Assembly: GCA_007694125.1 (NCBI GenBank)
Contig: RECH01000255.1
Coordinates: forward strand, 1 to 34,847
Reading direction: 5' to 3'
Length of the DNA stretch: 34,847 nt
From: Leptolyngbya sp. DLM2.Bin15
Lineage (GTDB): Bacteria; Cyanobacteriota; Cyanobacteriia; RECH01
In this document: positions 1 to 8,654 of the stretch, piece by piece
How the letters are laid out: the number at the start of each line of letters is the position of its first letter
Position numbering within the stretch: position 1 is the first letter of the stretch
Program-made: the position numbers and the translations under genes
The notes under the pieces: model-generated
Told to the model about the DNA's origin: nothing
The model's database searches: none
What the model saw: the letters and a program-made list of their open reading frames with translations, nothing else

Positions 1-11
1 CTTTTCTTGCT

Positions 12-38
12 CCCCTTCTCCCCTTGTGGGAGAAGGGG
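12..38. repeat. Palindromic intergenic repeat (CCCCTTCTCCC-cttgt-GGGAGAAGGGG, followed by CTGGGGGATGAGGGG)
   Basis: Perfect 11-bp inverted repeat with a 5-nt loop; resembles the dispersed GGGAGAAGGGG-TGGGGGATGAGGG repeats common in bacterial intergenic regions. Confidence 0.6.
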
Positions 39-135
39 CTGGGGGATGAGGGGAAGATGAGGGGGAAAAGATGGATCAGCCCATCAGGTCTCAGCGATCC
101 GTGAGTCCTAGCTTGAAGCATTGAGAGAGAAGCCC

Positions 136-1464
136 ATGTCTACCCAACCCAAAATTATCGTGCTGGATGATGATCCCACCGGATCTCAGACCGTGCATAG
201 CTGTCTCCTGCTCACCCGCTGGGATGAAGACACCCTCAAGCTGGGCCTACTGGATGATGCTCCCATCTTTTTTATCTTGACCAACACCCGCGCCCTGCCC
301 CCAGAGCAGGCCGACCAGATCACCCGTGAGGTGTGCCAAGCCCTCAAACAGGCGATCGCTCAGGTGGGGCTCCAAGACTTTTTGATCGTGAGCCGCTCTG
401 ATTCCACCCTGCGCGGTCACTACCCCATTGAAACCGACGCGATCGCCGAGGAGCTGGGCCCCTTCGATGCCCATTTCCTCACCCCCGCCTTTTTTGAAGG
501 CGGACGCATCACCCGCGACAGCATTCACTACTTATTAATAGATGGGGTAGAAACACCGGTGCACACCACCGAGTTTGCTCAGGACTCGGTCTTTGGCTAC
601 CACCACAGCTATCTACCCGATTACGTCGAAGAAAAAACTAAAGGCCGCATTCCTAGCGAGAGCGTGGAACGATTTTTGCTGGCTGATATCCGGGGCGGTA
701 CGGGCGATCGCCTCCTGGCCCTCCATGACAACCAATGTGGCGTGGTGGATGCCGAAGAGCAGGCTGACTTGGATCGATTTGCCCGTGATGTTTTGGCTGC
801 CGCCGCCCAGGGAAAACGCTTTCTGTTTCGTAGCGCCGCTAGCTTACTGACCGCCTTGGCAGATCTTCCCCCCCAGCCCACCCCCGCCGACCAGATGGGA
901 GCCTATACTCGTCACGGTCAGCCCGGTGCCGTCTTGGTGGGATCCCACGTCAAGAAAACCACCGAGCAACTGAACGAATTACTAAAAGAGCCCGGTGTGG
1001 TCGGGGTTGAAATTGACGTAGCCCACTTGCTCGACGCCAGCGATCAACAGCGCGCCGATCTGCTGACCAGCATTTGCGATCGCATTCACACCGTTCACCG
1101 TGCCGGTCAAACGCCCGTAATCTACACAAGCCGTGAGGAGCTGACCTTCGACAGCATCGAAACTCGCCTAGCGTTCGGGGTAGCCGTCTCGGATCTGCTC
1201 ATGGACGTCGTGCGCCACCTACCGGACAACCTAGGATTTTTGATTAGCAAAGGCGGGATCACCTCCAATGATGTGGTCAGCACCGGTCTCGCCCTCACCG
1301 CAGCTAGACTGCTCGGGCAAATTCTACCCGGCTGTTCCATCATTCGCACCCCCGAAGATCATCCCCAGTTCCCGAACCTGCCGGTGGTTCTATTTCCCGG
1401 CAACGTGGGCGATCGCACCTCCCTAGCTGAAGCCTATCGCCGCCTCAATCGTTCTGGCACCTGA
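136..1464 (+). CDS. Four-carbon acid sugar kinase family protein (DUF1537 / OtnK-like)
   Basis: N-terminal IIVLDDDPTGSQTVH and C-terminal LISKGGITSNDVVSTGLAL are typical of the family. ORF track begins at TTG 121; ATG at 136 is the more likely start. Confidence 0.85.
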   Translation: MSTQPKIIVLDDDPTGSQTVHSCLLLTRWDEDTLKLGLLDDAPIFFILTNTRALPPEQADQITREVCQALKQAIAQVGLQDFLIVSRSDSTLRGHYPIETDAIAEELGPFDAHFLTPAFFEGGRITRDSIHYLLIDGVETPVHTTEFAQDSVFGYHHSYLPDYVEEKTKGRIPSESVERFLLADIRGGTGDRLLALHDNQCGVVDAEEQADLDRFARDVLAAAAQGKRFLFRSAASLLTALADLPPQPTPADQMGAYTRHGQPGAVLVGSHVKKTTEQLNELLKEPGVVGVEIDVAHLLDASDQQRADLLTSICDRIHTVHRAGQTPVIYTSREELTFDSIETRLAFGVAVSDLLMDVVRHLPDNLGFLISKGGITSNDVVSTGLALTAARLLGQILPGCSIIRTPEDHPQFPNLPVVLFPGNVGDRTSLAEAYRRLNRSGT

Positions 1465-1481
1465 TGATCCCTGGAGATCTA

Positions 1482-1519
1482 GGCAGGGTTGGTAGCATCC
1501 CCGTAGGCCCTACCCTGCC
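1482..1519. terminator. Inverted repeat between convergent genes (GGCAGGGT...ACCCTGCC)
   Basis: 8-bp perfect stem GGCAGGGT/ACCCTGCC spanning the junction of DUF1537 and tsaE; no clear T-tract. Confidence 0.35.
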
Positions 1520-1995
1520 GCCATCAAACCTTGAAGCGACTTAAACCAAGATGGCAGGACTTGTCCCACAGGCATGAGGGTTGCCAAACGCTGATCATCA
1601 TGGGTGATCGATAGCTGAAGATGGAGGGCCGGCTCGGGCCATTGGGGCAAGCGATCGGGCCACTCGATGGCTACCAACCCTAGGGGATACTCGATCCCTT
1701 CCCAGTACAGATCTAAATAAAGAGAGTCAACGGCCTGGGCATCTAGGCGATAGAGATCAAAATGGTAGAGCGGCAGCCGTCCCTCTAGATACTCATTGAC
1801 CAGGGTAAAGGTGGGGCTGACAATCGGTTCGGAAATCCCTAATCCCTGCCCCATACCCTGAACCAAACTGGTCTTGCCGCTGCCTAAATTTCCGTCTAAT
1901 AGCAAAATTGTCCCAGCCGGAAGCGATCGCCCTAGAACCTGGCCCAGGCGATGGGTAGCGAGTAGATTGGGCAACAATAATTCCATCACATCCAT
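1510..1995 (-). CDS. tsaE: tRNA threonylcarbamoyladenosine biosynthesis ATPase TsaE
   Basis: Walker A GNLGSGKTSLVQGMGQGLG, SPTFTLVNEY, and HFDLYRL...IEWPDRLP motifs. Confidence 0.95.
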   Translation of the reverse strand: MDVMELLLPNLLATHRLGQVLGRSLPAGTILLLDGNLGSGKTSLVQGMGQGLGISEPIVSPTFTLVNEYLEGRLPLYHFDLYRLDAQAVDSLYLDLYWEGIEYPLGLVAIEWPDRLPQWPEPALHLQLSITHDDQRLATLMPVGQVLPSWFKSLQGLMAAG

Positions 1996-2134
1996 GGCTG
2001 AGAGTCGTGCTAGCCTTGAGATCAGGGTGGGACGCAGTCAGGCACCCTCAACACAAAACAAGGGGATCACCCATGCGATCCCCACGTTGATTTGAAACAC
2101 GTCCATGATCTGACCACTGAGCCCAGCAATTGGC

Positions 2135-2359
2135 TTAGTTGTCGTAGACTCTGCACTCAGCAGCTTCAGGATTCTCGTCGCAATATTGATCAAACGAGGT
2201 TTTGGGCTGTTCTTTGCTCTTTTTGTGGGCTGCTTCAGCCTGCAGTTCTTCTACAGCGTCCCATGCAGCAGCACATTCCCCAGAGGAAGCACCTTCAGTG
2301 CTGCATACGGCCCGGGCCTGTTCACGTTCTTGCTCGATTTGGTTGTGGATATCGCTCAT
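2135..2359 (-). CDS. cp12: Calvin cycle regulatory protein CP12
   Basis: Two Cys pairs (C-STEGASSGE-C and C-DENPEAAE-C), AAWDAVEELQAE core and C-terminal ECRVYDN. Confidence 0.97.
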   Translation of the reverse strand: MSDIHNQIEQEREQARAVCSTEGASSGECAAAWDAVEELQAEAAHKKSKEQPKTSFDQYCDENPEAAECRVYDN

Positions 2360-2795
2360 AGCTTTTCGTTATGGTTATGACTTATCTCAGTACATGCGGG
2401 TGGTCTACCCTGGACTATCTTAGTCTGAAACCTTCGAGGTCGTGAATGTGAAAACCCCGAACCCTGCCATGGAACGGCTGACTCTAGAACCCATTCACGC
2501 ATTTAGCCCCCATAAATGCCAATCCTATTATCTTTAGATTTGCCCTTGTTGGGATCTCAAGCATCCGCCTTAGACAGAGAGACTCAAACCTCCCTAACCC
2601 TATGCTACTGTGCGATCGCCCCTGTTCTGGTCAACAATGTTACCAAACACACAGGAAGGCGATCGGTGAGCAGGGCTTGATATTGCCTGAGATTGAGCAA
2701 CGCCTCACAGCTCTTAACTTCTCTGTTGACCCGTTTTCCTAGAGAATAGGGAGAACGCTACGACAGTTCGTATTGTGACTCGGCGAACTAGTACC

Positions 2796-4049
2796 ATGAC
2801 TGATCCTATGAAATGGGCCAACGCCCTCTCCACTCTCCCGTCTCTTGAAGCTGCTATTCAAGACGTGGTTGACAACGCAACTCAGCAGTTGAATGCTCCA
2901 GCCGACCTGGCGATTGTGTTCATCTCATCTGCCTATGCCAGTGAATTTCCGCGATTGATGCCGCTCCTGCGCAATTACCTCGATGTAGCAACCATTGTGG
3001 GAGGCAGCGGCGGTGGGGTGATCGGGCAAGCCAGCACCCGCGATGCAGCGCAGGAAGTGGAAGGGGAAGCCGCCCTCAGCCTCACCCTAGCCCATCTACC
3101 AGGGGTGAAGGTGGAAGCCTTTCACCTAGATTCTGAACTCCTGCCCGACCCTGACGCATCCCCCGATGCTTGGGTGGATCTGGTCGGGGTATCGCCAGCA
3201 GAACAGCCCCAGTTCATCTTGCTCTCAGAACCCTTTGCACCGGGGATCAATGACCTGTTGCAGGGTCTAGACTTTGCCTACCCAGGCTCCGTCAAAGTGG
3301 GTGGGCTAGCCAGCACCGGCTCGATCACCGGGCAATGCGGGCTATTTTGCAACTACGAGTTCTATGACGAGGGTATTGTGGGGTTAGCCCTCAGCGGCAA
3401 CATTGTCATCGATGCCATTGTGGCCCAGGGTTGTCGCCCCATTGGCTGTCCCTATCGAGTTGTGCAGGGTGAGCGCAATATTGTTCTAGAACTGGAGGCC
3501 GATGAAATGGCTGGGGTCTGCGAGGTCGGCAAGACGCCCCTCGAAACCTTGCAGATGCTCATCCGGGATCTGAGCGAAGATGATCAAATGCTGGCGCAAA
3601 ATTCCCTCTTTATCGGCATCGCCCAGAATGAGTTTAAGGAAAAGCTGGGCCAGGGCGATTTTCTGATCCGCAATTTAATTGGAGTCGATCCCAAAGTGGG
3701 AGCGATCGCCATTGGGGATCGGGTACGGCCAGGGCAACGAGTGCAGTTTCATCTGCGGGATGCCCAAACGTCTATTGATGACATGGAAAGCCTATTCACC
3801 CAATATCAAGACCAGGATCACCAAGGCAGTTCGCCCATTGGCGCGCTCCTCTTTGCCTGCCTCGGCCGCGGGGAGGGGCTATACGGACAGCCCAATGTGG
3901 ATTCTCGGCTCTTCCATCGCTACCTCGTCAATACACCCCTAAGTGGCTTTTTCTGCAACGGCGAAGTGGGCCCCGTGGGCAATACGACCTTTCTCCACGG
4001 CTACACCTCGGTCTTCGGCATCTGCCGATCGCCGGATCCAAGCCGCTAG
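2796..4049 (+). CDS. FIST N- and C-terminal domain sensor protein
   Basis: PADLAIVFISSAY...GGSGGGVIG, VGGLASTG, and C-terminal GALLFACLGRG...PLSGFFCNGEVGPVG...LHGYTSVFGI typical of FIST proteins. ORF track starts at GTG 2775; ATG at 2796 or 2808 is likelier. Confidence 0.9.
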   Translation: MTDPMKWANALSTLPSLEAAIQDVVDNATQQLNAPADLAIVFISSAYASEFPRLMPLLRNYLDVATIVGGSGGGVIGQASTRDAAQEVEGEAALSLTLAHLPGVKVEAFHLDSELLPDPDASPDAWVDLVGVSPAEQPQFILLSEPFAPGINDLLQGLDFAYPGSVKVGGLASTGSITGQCGLFCNYEFYDEGIVGLALSGNIVIDAIVAQGCRPIGCPYRVVQGERNIVLELEADEMAGVCEVGKTPLETLQMLIRDLSEDDQMLAQNSLFIGIAQNEFKEKLGQGDFLIRNLIGVDPKVGAIAIGDRVRPGQRVQFHLRDAQTSIDDMESLFTQYQDQDHQGSSPIGALLFACLGRGEGLYGQPNVDSRLFHRYLVNTPLSGFFCNGEVGPVGNTTFLHGYTSVFGICRSPDPSR

Positions 4050-4078
4050 ACTGGAACTAATTGTGATGATGCAGGGGA

Positions 4079-5335
4079 ATGGTCACGTTTAACCGATTGC
4101 TAGGGCTAGGACTAGGGGCTGGGCTGATCCTGTTTGCGGTGCAAAACTGGGACTATGCCGTGCCGCTCATGGTGCTGGGGCGCATCTCTCCCGCCTTGCC
4201 CCTATCGATCTGGGTATTAGGAGCCGTGGGCTGTGGTGTAGCGACAGCTCTCATTCTCATGAGGCTTTTTCAATCTGATGCTCAGCGGTCAACCAACCGC
4301 TGGACAGCACCCAATGAACCTGCTCCCCGGCGATCGCCCCCCTTTTCACGCTGGAGTCGGGAACCAAGGGATCGGGCCGGCAGTCCGCCTGCTGAACCAG
4401 GGACAACGAAGCGCGATCGCCCCTCCCGAGCTGCCCAGCGGGTATCCCAAGCTGCTTGGGGAGAAACCTGGGATACCCCTTGGCACCGATCCAAGGAAGA
4501 TTGGGAGTCGTGGGAATCTTGGCAGGGAAGCGTCCCCAAGGGCGATCGGCGGGAGCCCCTGGTGACGGATGCGGAAGTCTTGCGCAGTACAGCCGAGCCA
4601 TCGGTGAGCTCACGTCAGCCGTCCTATGGTGAGCCGCCTGAGGGTCGCAACTATGGTCAGCCAACCTACACCTATGTGAATCCTGATCCCGAATTAGACC
4701 AAGAGGTCAAAGAATCTGCGGTTTGGGATGATTGGCAGACCGAAGACGACGAGGAGCCCCGAGCGGTCTATCCAGAACCAGGTTATGACGATTTGGATGA
4801 CGACATCTTAGACCTAGACGACGACGCAGCTTACTACGATCGTGAAGCAGACTCGTTATACGACGAGCCATCCCAGGATGGCTCACCCAACGTCTCCGTC
4901 TACGACGACCCACGCTTTGATGACTATGACCGAGATCGGGCCGCCGCTTGGCAAGCTTGGCGCGATCGCCATGCCGATGATCCAGACGTTGACGACCCAG
5001 ATCTGGCGGATAGCGATGCAGAGGACGATCTAGACAACCTAGACGACTGGGATGATTGGGACGACGATGCCGATCAGGAGAGCGATCGCCCCGAGGAGGT
5101 CACGCCATCCATCTACGAAGTCCAGCGAGATCCAGTACGCCGTCAGCAAAGCGGCACCCTTTACTCCTACAGCTACCGCAACGAAGAGGAGGTCGCCCCA
5201 GAGTCTCCCGCCGATCAAGCCTCTGAGTCATCCGACACCGTCCTTCAGCCAGACGTGACAGACCCCGACGCTCCTCGGGTCTTGATCCCGCCCTATTCAT
5301 CGGCGGATGACGACGACCCGCCATCTCAAATCTAG
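4079..5335 (+). CDS. Membrane-anchored (LapA-like N-terminus) protein with long acidic low-complexity C-terminal region
   Basis: ATG start; two hydrophobic segments (LLGLGLGAGLILFAVQNWDYAVPLMVLG; LPLSIWVLGAVGCGVATALILMRLF) followed by about 340 aa rich in D/E, Y and W (e.g. LDNLDDWDDWDDDADQE). Confidence 0.75.
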   Translation: MVTFNRLLGLGLGAGLILFAVQNWDYAVPLMVLGRISPALPLSIWVLGAVGCGVATALILMRLFQSDAQRSTNRWTAPNEPAPRRSPPFSRWSREPRDRAGSPPAEPGTTKRDRPSRAAQRVSQAAWGETWDTPWHRSKEDWESWESWQGSVPKGDRREPLVTDAEVLRSTAEPSVSSRQPSYGEPPEGRNYGQPTYTYVNPDPELDQEVKESAVWDDWQTEDDEEPRAVYPEPGYDDLDDDILDLDDDAAYYDREADSLYDEPSQDGSPNVSVYDDPRFDDYDRDRAAAWQAWRDRHADDPDVDDPDLADSDAEDDLDNLDDWDDWDDDADQESDRPEEVTPSIYEVQRDPVRRQQSGTLYSYSYRNEEEVAPESPADQASESSDTVLQPDVTDPDAPRVLIPPYSSADDDDPPSQI

Positions 5336-5354
5336 TCAATCAGCTTCACGAGAC

Positions 5355-5386
5355 GGTGCGTTACGGCTACGCCTAACAGCATCCTA
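5355..5386. repeat. Imperfect palindromic REP-like repeat (GGTGCGTTACGGCTACGCCTAACAGCATCCTAC)
   Basis: Resembles the GGTGCGTTACG...CTAACGCACCCTAC dispersed palindromes of cyanobacterial intergenic DNA; imperfect stem. Confidence 0.5.
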
Positions 5387-5530
5387 CAACTAGACTCCTC
5401 ATCGGCAATCGGCCCGAACCTGTAGCCGACAGCTTAACGTTTCGTAAACCGCCATGCCATGTAGGGGCGATCGCTCAGTGATAAGCTAGCAAATGCGTTT
5501 AAAAAGACTACGTTAAGAATTGGAGTCGAA

Positions 5531-6592
5531 ATGAGCGGATCGAATCAGGTTCCCTATTTGTTGCGGGCGGCTCGGGGCGAAGTATTGGATCGTCCTCCCG
5601 TGTGGATGATGCGTCAGGCTGGGCGCTACATGAAGGTTTACCGTGATCTGCGCGAAAAATACCCCTCATTTCGTGAACGATCTGAAAATCCAGACATTGC
5701 CATCGAGATCTCGCTTCAGCCCTGGCGGGCTTTCCGTCCTGATGGGGTGATCATGTTCTCCGATATTTTGACGCCCCTACCCGGCATCGGTATTCCCTTT
5801 GAAATCATTGAGAGCAAGGGCCCGATCATCGACAATCCTATCCGCACCCTAGAGCAGGTGAACCAACTGCACAGTCTAGAGCCGGATGAATCCACCCCCT
5901 TTATCCGCACGATTCTGCAAACCCTGCGCCAAGAAGTGGGCAATGAAGCCACCGTCCTCGGCTTTGCTGGATCGCCTTGGACCTTGGCCGCCTACGCTGT
6001 GGAAGGCAAAAGCTCCAAAGACTACGCGGTGATTAAGCACTTGGCCTTCACCCAGCCTGAGATTCTCCATGCCTTCCTTGGTAAGTTGGCAGATGCGATC
6101 GCTGTTTATCTATGCCATCAAATTGACTGTGGCGCTCAGGTGGTGCAGTTGTTTGACTCCTGGGCTGGTCAACTGAGCCCGCAGGATTACGACGTCTTTG
6201 CCCTGCCCTACCAGCAGCAAGTCATCCGTCAGGTCAAAGCGGTTCACCCTGATACACCCATGATTCTCTACATCAGCGGTAGCGCTGGCGTCCTAGAGCG
6301 CATGGGTCAATCGGGCGTTGATATCGTCAGCGTAGACTGGACGGTGGACATGGCCGATGCTCGTCGCCGCCTAGGCCCCAACATTGGCGTTCAGGGCAAT
6401 ATCGATCCTGGTGTGCTGTTTGGCTCCAAAGCCGTCATCCGCGATCGCATTATTGACACCATCCGCAAGGCTGGCAACCGGGGGCATATTCTCAACCTCG
6501 GCCATGGCATCCTCCAGCGCACCCCCGAAGAAAACGCCGCCTTCTTCTTTGAGACGGCGAAGCAAGCGGATCAACTGCTCGCAACCACCTGA
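5531..6592 (+). CDS. hemE: Uroporphyrinogen decarboxylase
   Basis: [60 protein letters not shown] motifs. Confidence 0.98.
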   Translation: MSGSNQVPYLLRAARGEVLDRPPVWMMRQAGRYMKVYRDLREKYPSFRERSENPDIAIEISLQPWRAFRPDGVIMFSDILTPLPGIGIPFEIIESKGPIIDNPIRTLEQVNQLHSLEPDESTPFIRTILQTLRQEVGNEATVLGFAGSPWTLAAYAVEGKSSKDYAVIKHLAFTQPEILHAFLGKLADAIAVYLCHQIDCGAQVVQLFDSWAGQLSPQDYDVFALPYQQQVIRQVKAVHPDTPMILYISGSAGVLERMGQSGVDIVSVDWTVDMADARRRLGPNIGVQGNIDPGVLFGSKAVIRDRIIDTIRKAGNRGHILNLGHGILQRTPEENAAFFFETAKQADQLLATT

Positions 6593-6619
6593 TGGTGACT
6601 CTAGGGGTTGAATAATACT

Positions 6620-6649
6620 ATGGATGGCGATCGCTCTATCGCCATCCAT
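6620..6649 (+). terminator. Intrinsic terminator-like hairpin downstream of hemE
   Basis: Perfect 12-bp stem ATGGATGGCGAT-cgctct-ATCGCCATCCAT followed by GCTTGTTTT; contains a HIP1 octamer. Confidence 0.7.
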
Positions 6650-6694
6650 GCTTGTTTTGGCGTATGCTAGCGTGATCTGCGTAACTGGTGATCT

Positions 6695-7684
6695 ATGACC
6701 TTTTCGGCACCTCCTGAATCTCCTGCACCTCAACGGATTTTTATCACCGGCGCGAGTGGCTGCATTGGGCACTACATTACCGAACAGTTGATTCAGCAAA
6801 CCTCCCACGAGCTATTTCTACTGGTGCGGGATCCGGCCAAGCTCAAGTTAAATCTAGAGGTGCGATCGGGTATTCATGTGATCACCGGTGATCTCTACCA
6901 GATTGAAGATCATCAAGAGCTGCTCAGCACCATCGATACGGCCATCCTGATTGCGACGGCCTGGGGCGGCGAACGGCGCGCCTACGACATTAACGTCACC
7001 AAAACCCTGCAACTGATGAGCTTGTTGGATGCCCAGCGCTGCCAACAGGTGATTTATTTTTCCACCGCCAGCATTTTGGGTCGCGATCATCGGCCCCTAC
7101 CCCAAGCGGGACAGATGGGCACTGGCTACGTGCGATCGAAATATATCTGCCATCAGCGACTGCCCCAGTTAGCGATCGCCCCCAAGGTCACCACCCTCTT
7201 CCCCACCCTCGTCTTCGGTGGCGACGAGCAAAAGCCCTACTCCCAGGTTTCTGCTGGACTGCCTGAGGTCATGCAATGGATGGGACTGATTCGCTTCCTG
7301 AGTGCCGACGGCAGCTTTCATATCACCCATGCCCAGGATATTGCTCAGGTCGTCGCCCATTTAGTAGACCATCCGCCTGAGCCTGGCGAATCCCGCGAAT
7401 GGGTGCTGGGCAACGATCCCCTCACCGCCGATCAAGCGATCGCCCAAATCTGTCGTTATCTGAACCAGCGTATCTACTTCCGCATTCCCCTTTCGATCCA
7501 CCTTGCCAATATCATCATTCGCATCTTTCGCATTCAGATGGAAGCCTGGGATCGCTTTTGCCTAGACTATCGCCACTTTGTCTATCAACATCCCATGAAT
7601 CCCACAGTTCTAGGATTACCCCACTACTGCACCAGCATTGCTGACCTGCTAAAAATTAGCGGTATTGATCCCAAACGCACCTAG
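6695..7684 (+). CDS. NAD-dependent epimerase/dehydratase (extended SDR) family protein
   Basis: IFITGASGCIGHYITEQL Rossmann glycine motif; YFSTASILG and YVRSKYICHQRL (YxxxK active site). Confidence 0.9.
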   Translation: MTFSAPPESPAPQRIFITGASGCIGHYITEQLIQQTSHELFLLVRDPAKLKLNLEVRSGIHVITGDLYQIEDHQELLSTIDTAILIATAWGGERRAYDINVTKTLQLMSLLDAQRCQQVIYFSTASILGRDHRPLPQAGQMGTGYVRSKYICHQRLPQLAIAPKVTTLFPTLVFGGDEQKPYSQVSAGLPEVMQWMGLIRFLSADGSFHITHAQDIAQVVAHLVDHPPEPGESREWVLGNDPLTADQAIAQICRYLNQRIYFRIPLSIHLANIIIRIFRIQMEAWDRFCLDYRHFVYQHPMNPTVLGLPHYCTSIADLLKISGIDPKRT

Positions 7685-7711
7685 AGCAACGGCTACACCA
7701 TCCCAATAAAA

Positions 7712-7736
7712 AACCAGACCCATGGTGGGCCTGGTT
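7712..7736 (-). terminator. Rho-independent terminator of glnB
   Basis: Minus strand: AACCAGGCCCA-CCA-TGGGTCTGGTT followed by TTTT; 11-bp stem with one G.T pair, 3-nt loop. Confidence 0.8.
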
Positions 7737-7795
7737 GGCTTTAACCCATATTGTCTGAGGAATAGCGAACGGAGCAACCATCCCTCAGAAATGCG

Positions 7796-8290
<495 letters not shown>

Positions 8291-8300
8291 CTAAACAGCA

Positions 8301-8314
8301 GTAACGAAACTTAA
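8301..8314 (-). promoter_or_regulatory. Degenerate NtcA-like site (minus strand TTA-N8-TAC) upstream of glnB
   Basis: Minus strand TTAAGTTTCGTTAC is one mismatch from GTA-N8-TAC; a -10-like TATATC at about 8270-8275 lies roughly 25 nt downstream, compatible with class II NtcA promoters. Confidence 0.45.
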
Positions 8315-8338
8315 CCGTACCGCCGATACACTGCGATG

Positions 8339-8400
8339 GCAAACCCAGGGGATACCCAGTGACTTGACTGGTTGTAGCACCGTGCGCTCACGGTGTTTTG
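8339..8400 (+). ncRNA. Candidate small RNA: two hairpins plus U-tract, divergent from glnB
   Basis: CCAGT-gacttg-ACTGG (8356-8371) followed by CACCGTG-cgct-CACGGTG (8378-8395) and TTTT; -10-like TACACT at 8327-8332; no + strand gene upstream for the terminator to serve. Confidence 0.45.
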
Positions 8401-8654
8401 TAGTGGTTGATACGGTTTGCCCTCCTTTGTATTCTCTCATCAAATTCCCCTAGCTCAACCATCTCGATTTCAGCGTTTGGTGACCTAGTACCGCAAGACA
8501 GAAGAACGAAGACAGAAAAACGAAAAGGAAGTCCAGGAAAAACAATGTTTCCCGCCTTAGCGCATAAACAGGTTACTTCTGCCTCATAGTACTGGGGCGA
8601 TCGCTCCTCCATCAGATCCATGAACAAGATTAGGGTAGATGGGCAGACTAGGGG

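Noticed and set aside
2186-2423. Plus-strand ORFs antisense to cp12
   Set aside because: cp12 is unambiguous on the minus strand; the Cys-rich/hydrophobic plus-strand translations are shadows.
4257-4664. 135-aa minus-strand ORF within the acidic protein gene
   Set aside because: Frame-shadow of a GC-rich repetitive coding region; the plus-strand ORF spans the whole region and has a clear membrane anchor.
6371-6808. 145-aa minus-strand ORF over the hemE end and epimerase start
   Set aside because: Overlaps two strong plus-strand genes and the hemE terminator hairpin.
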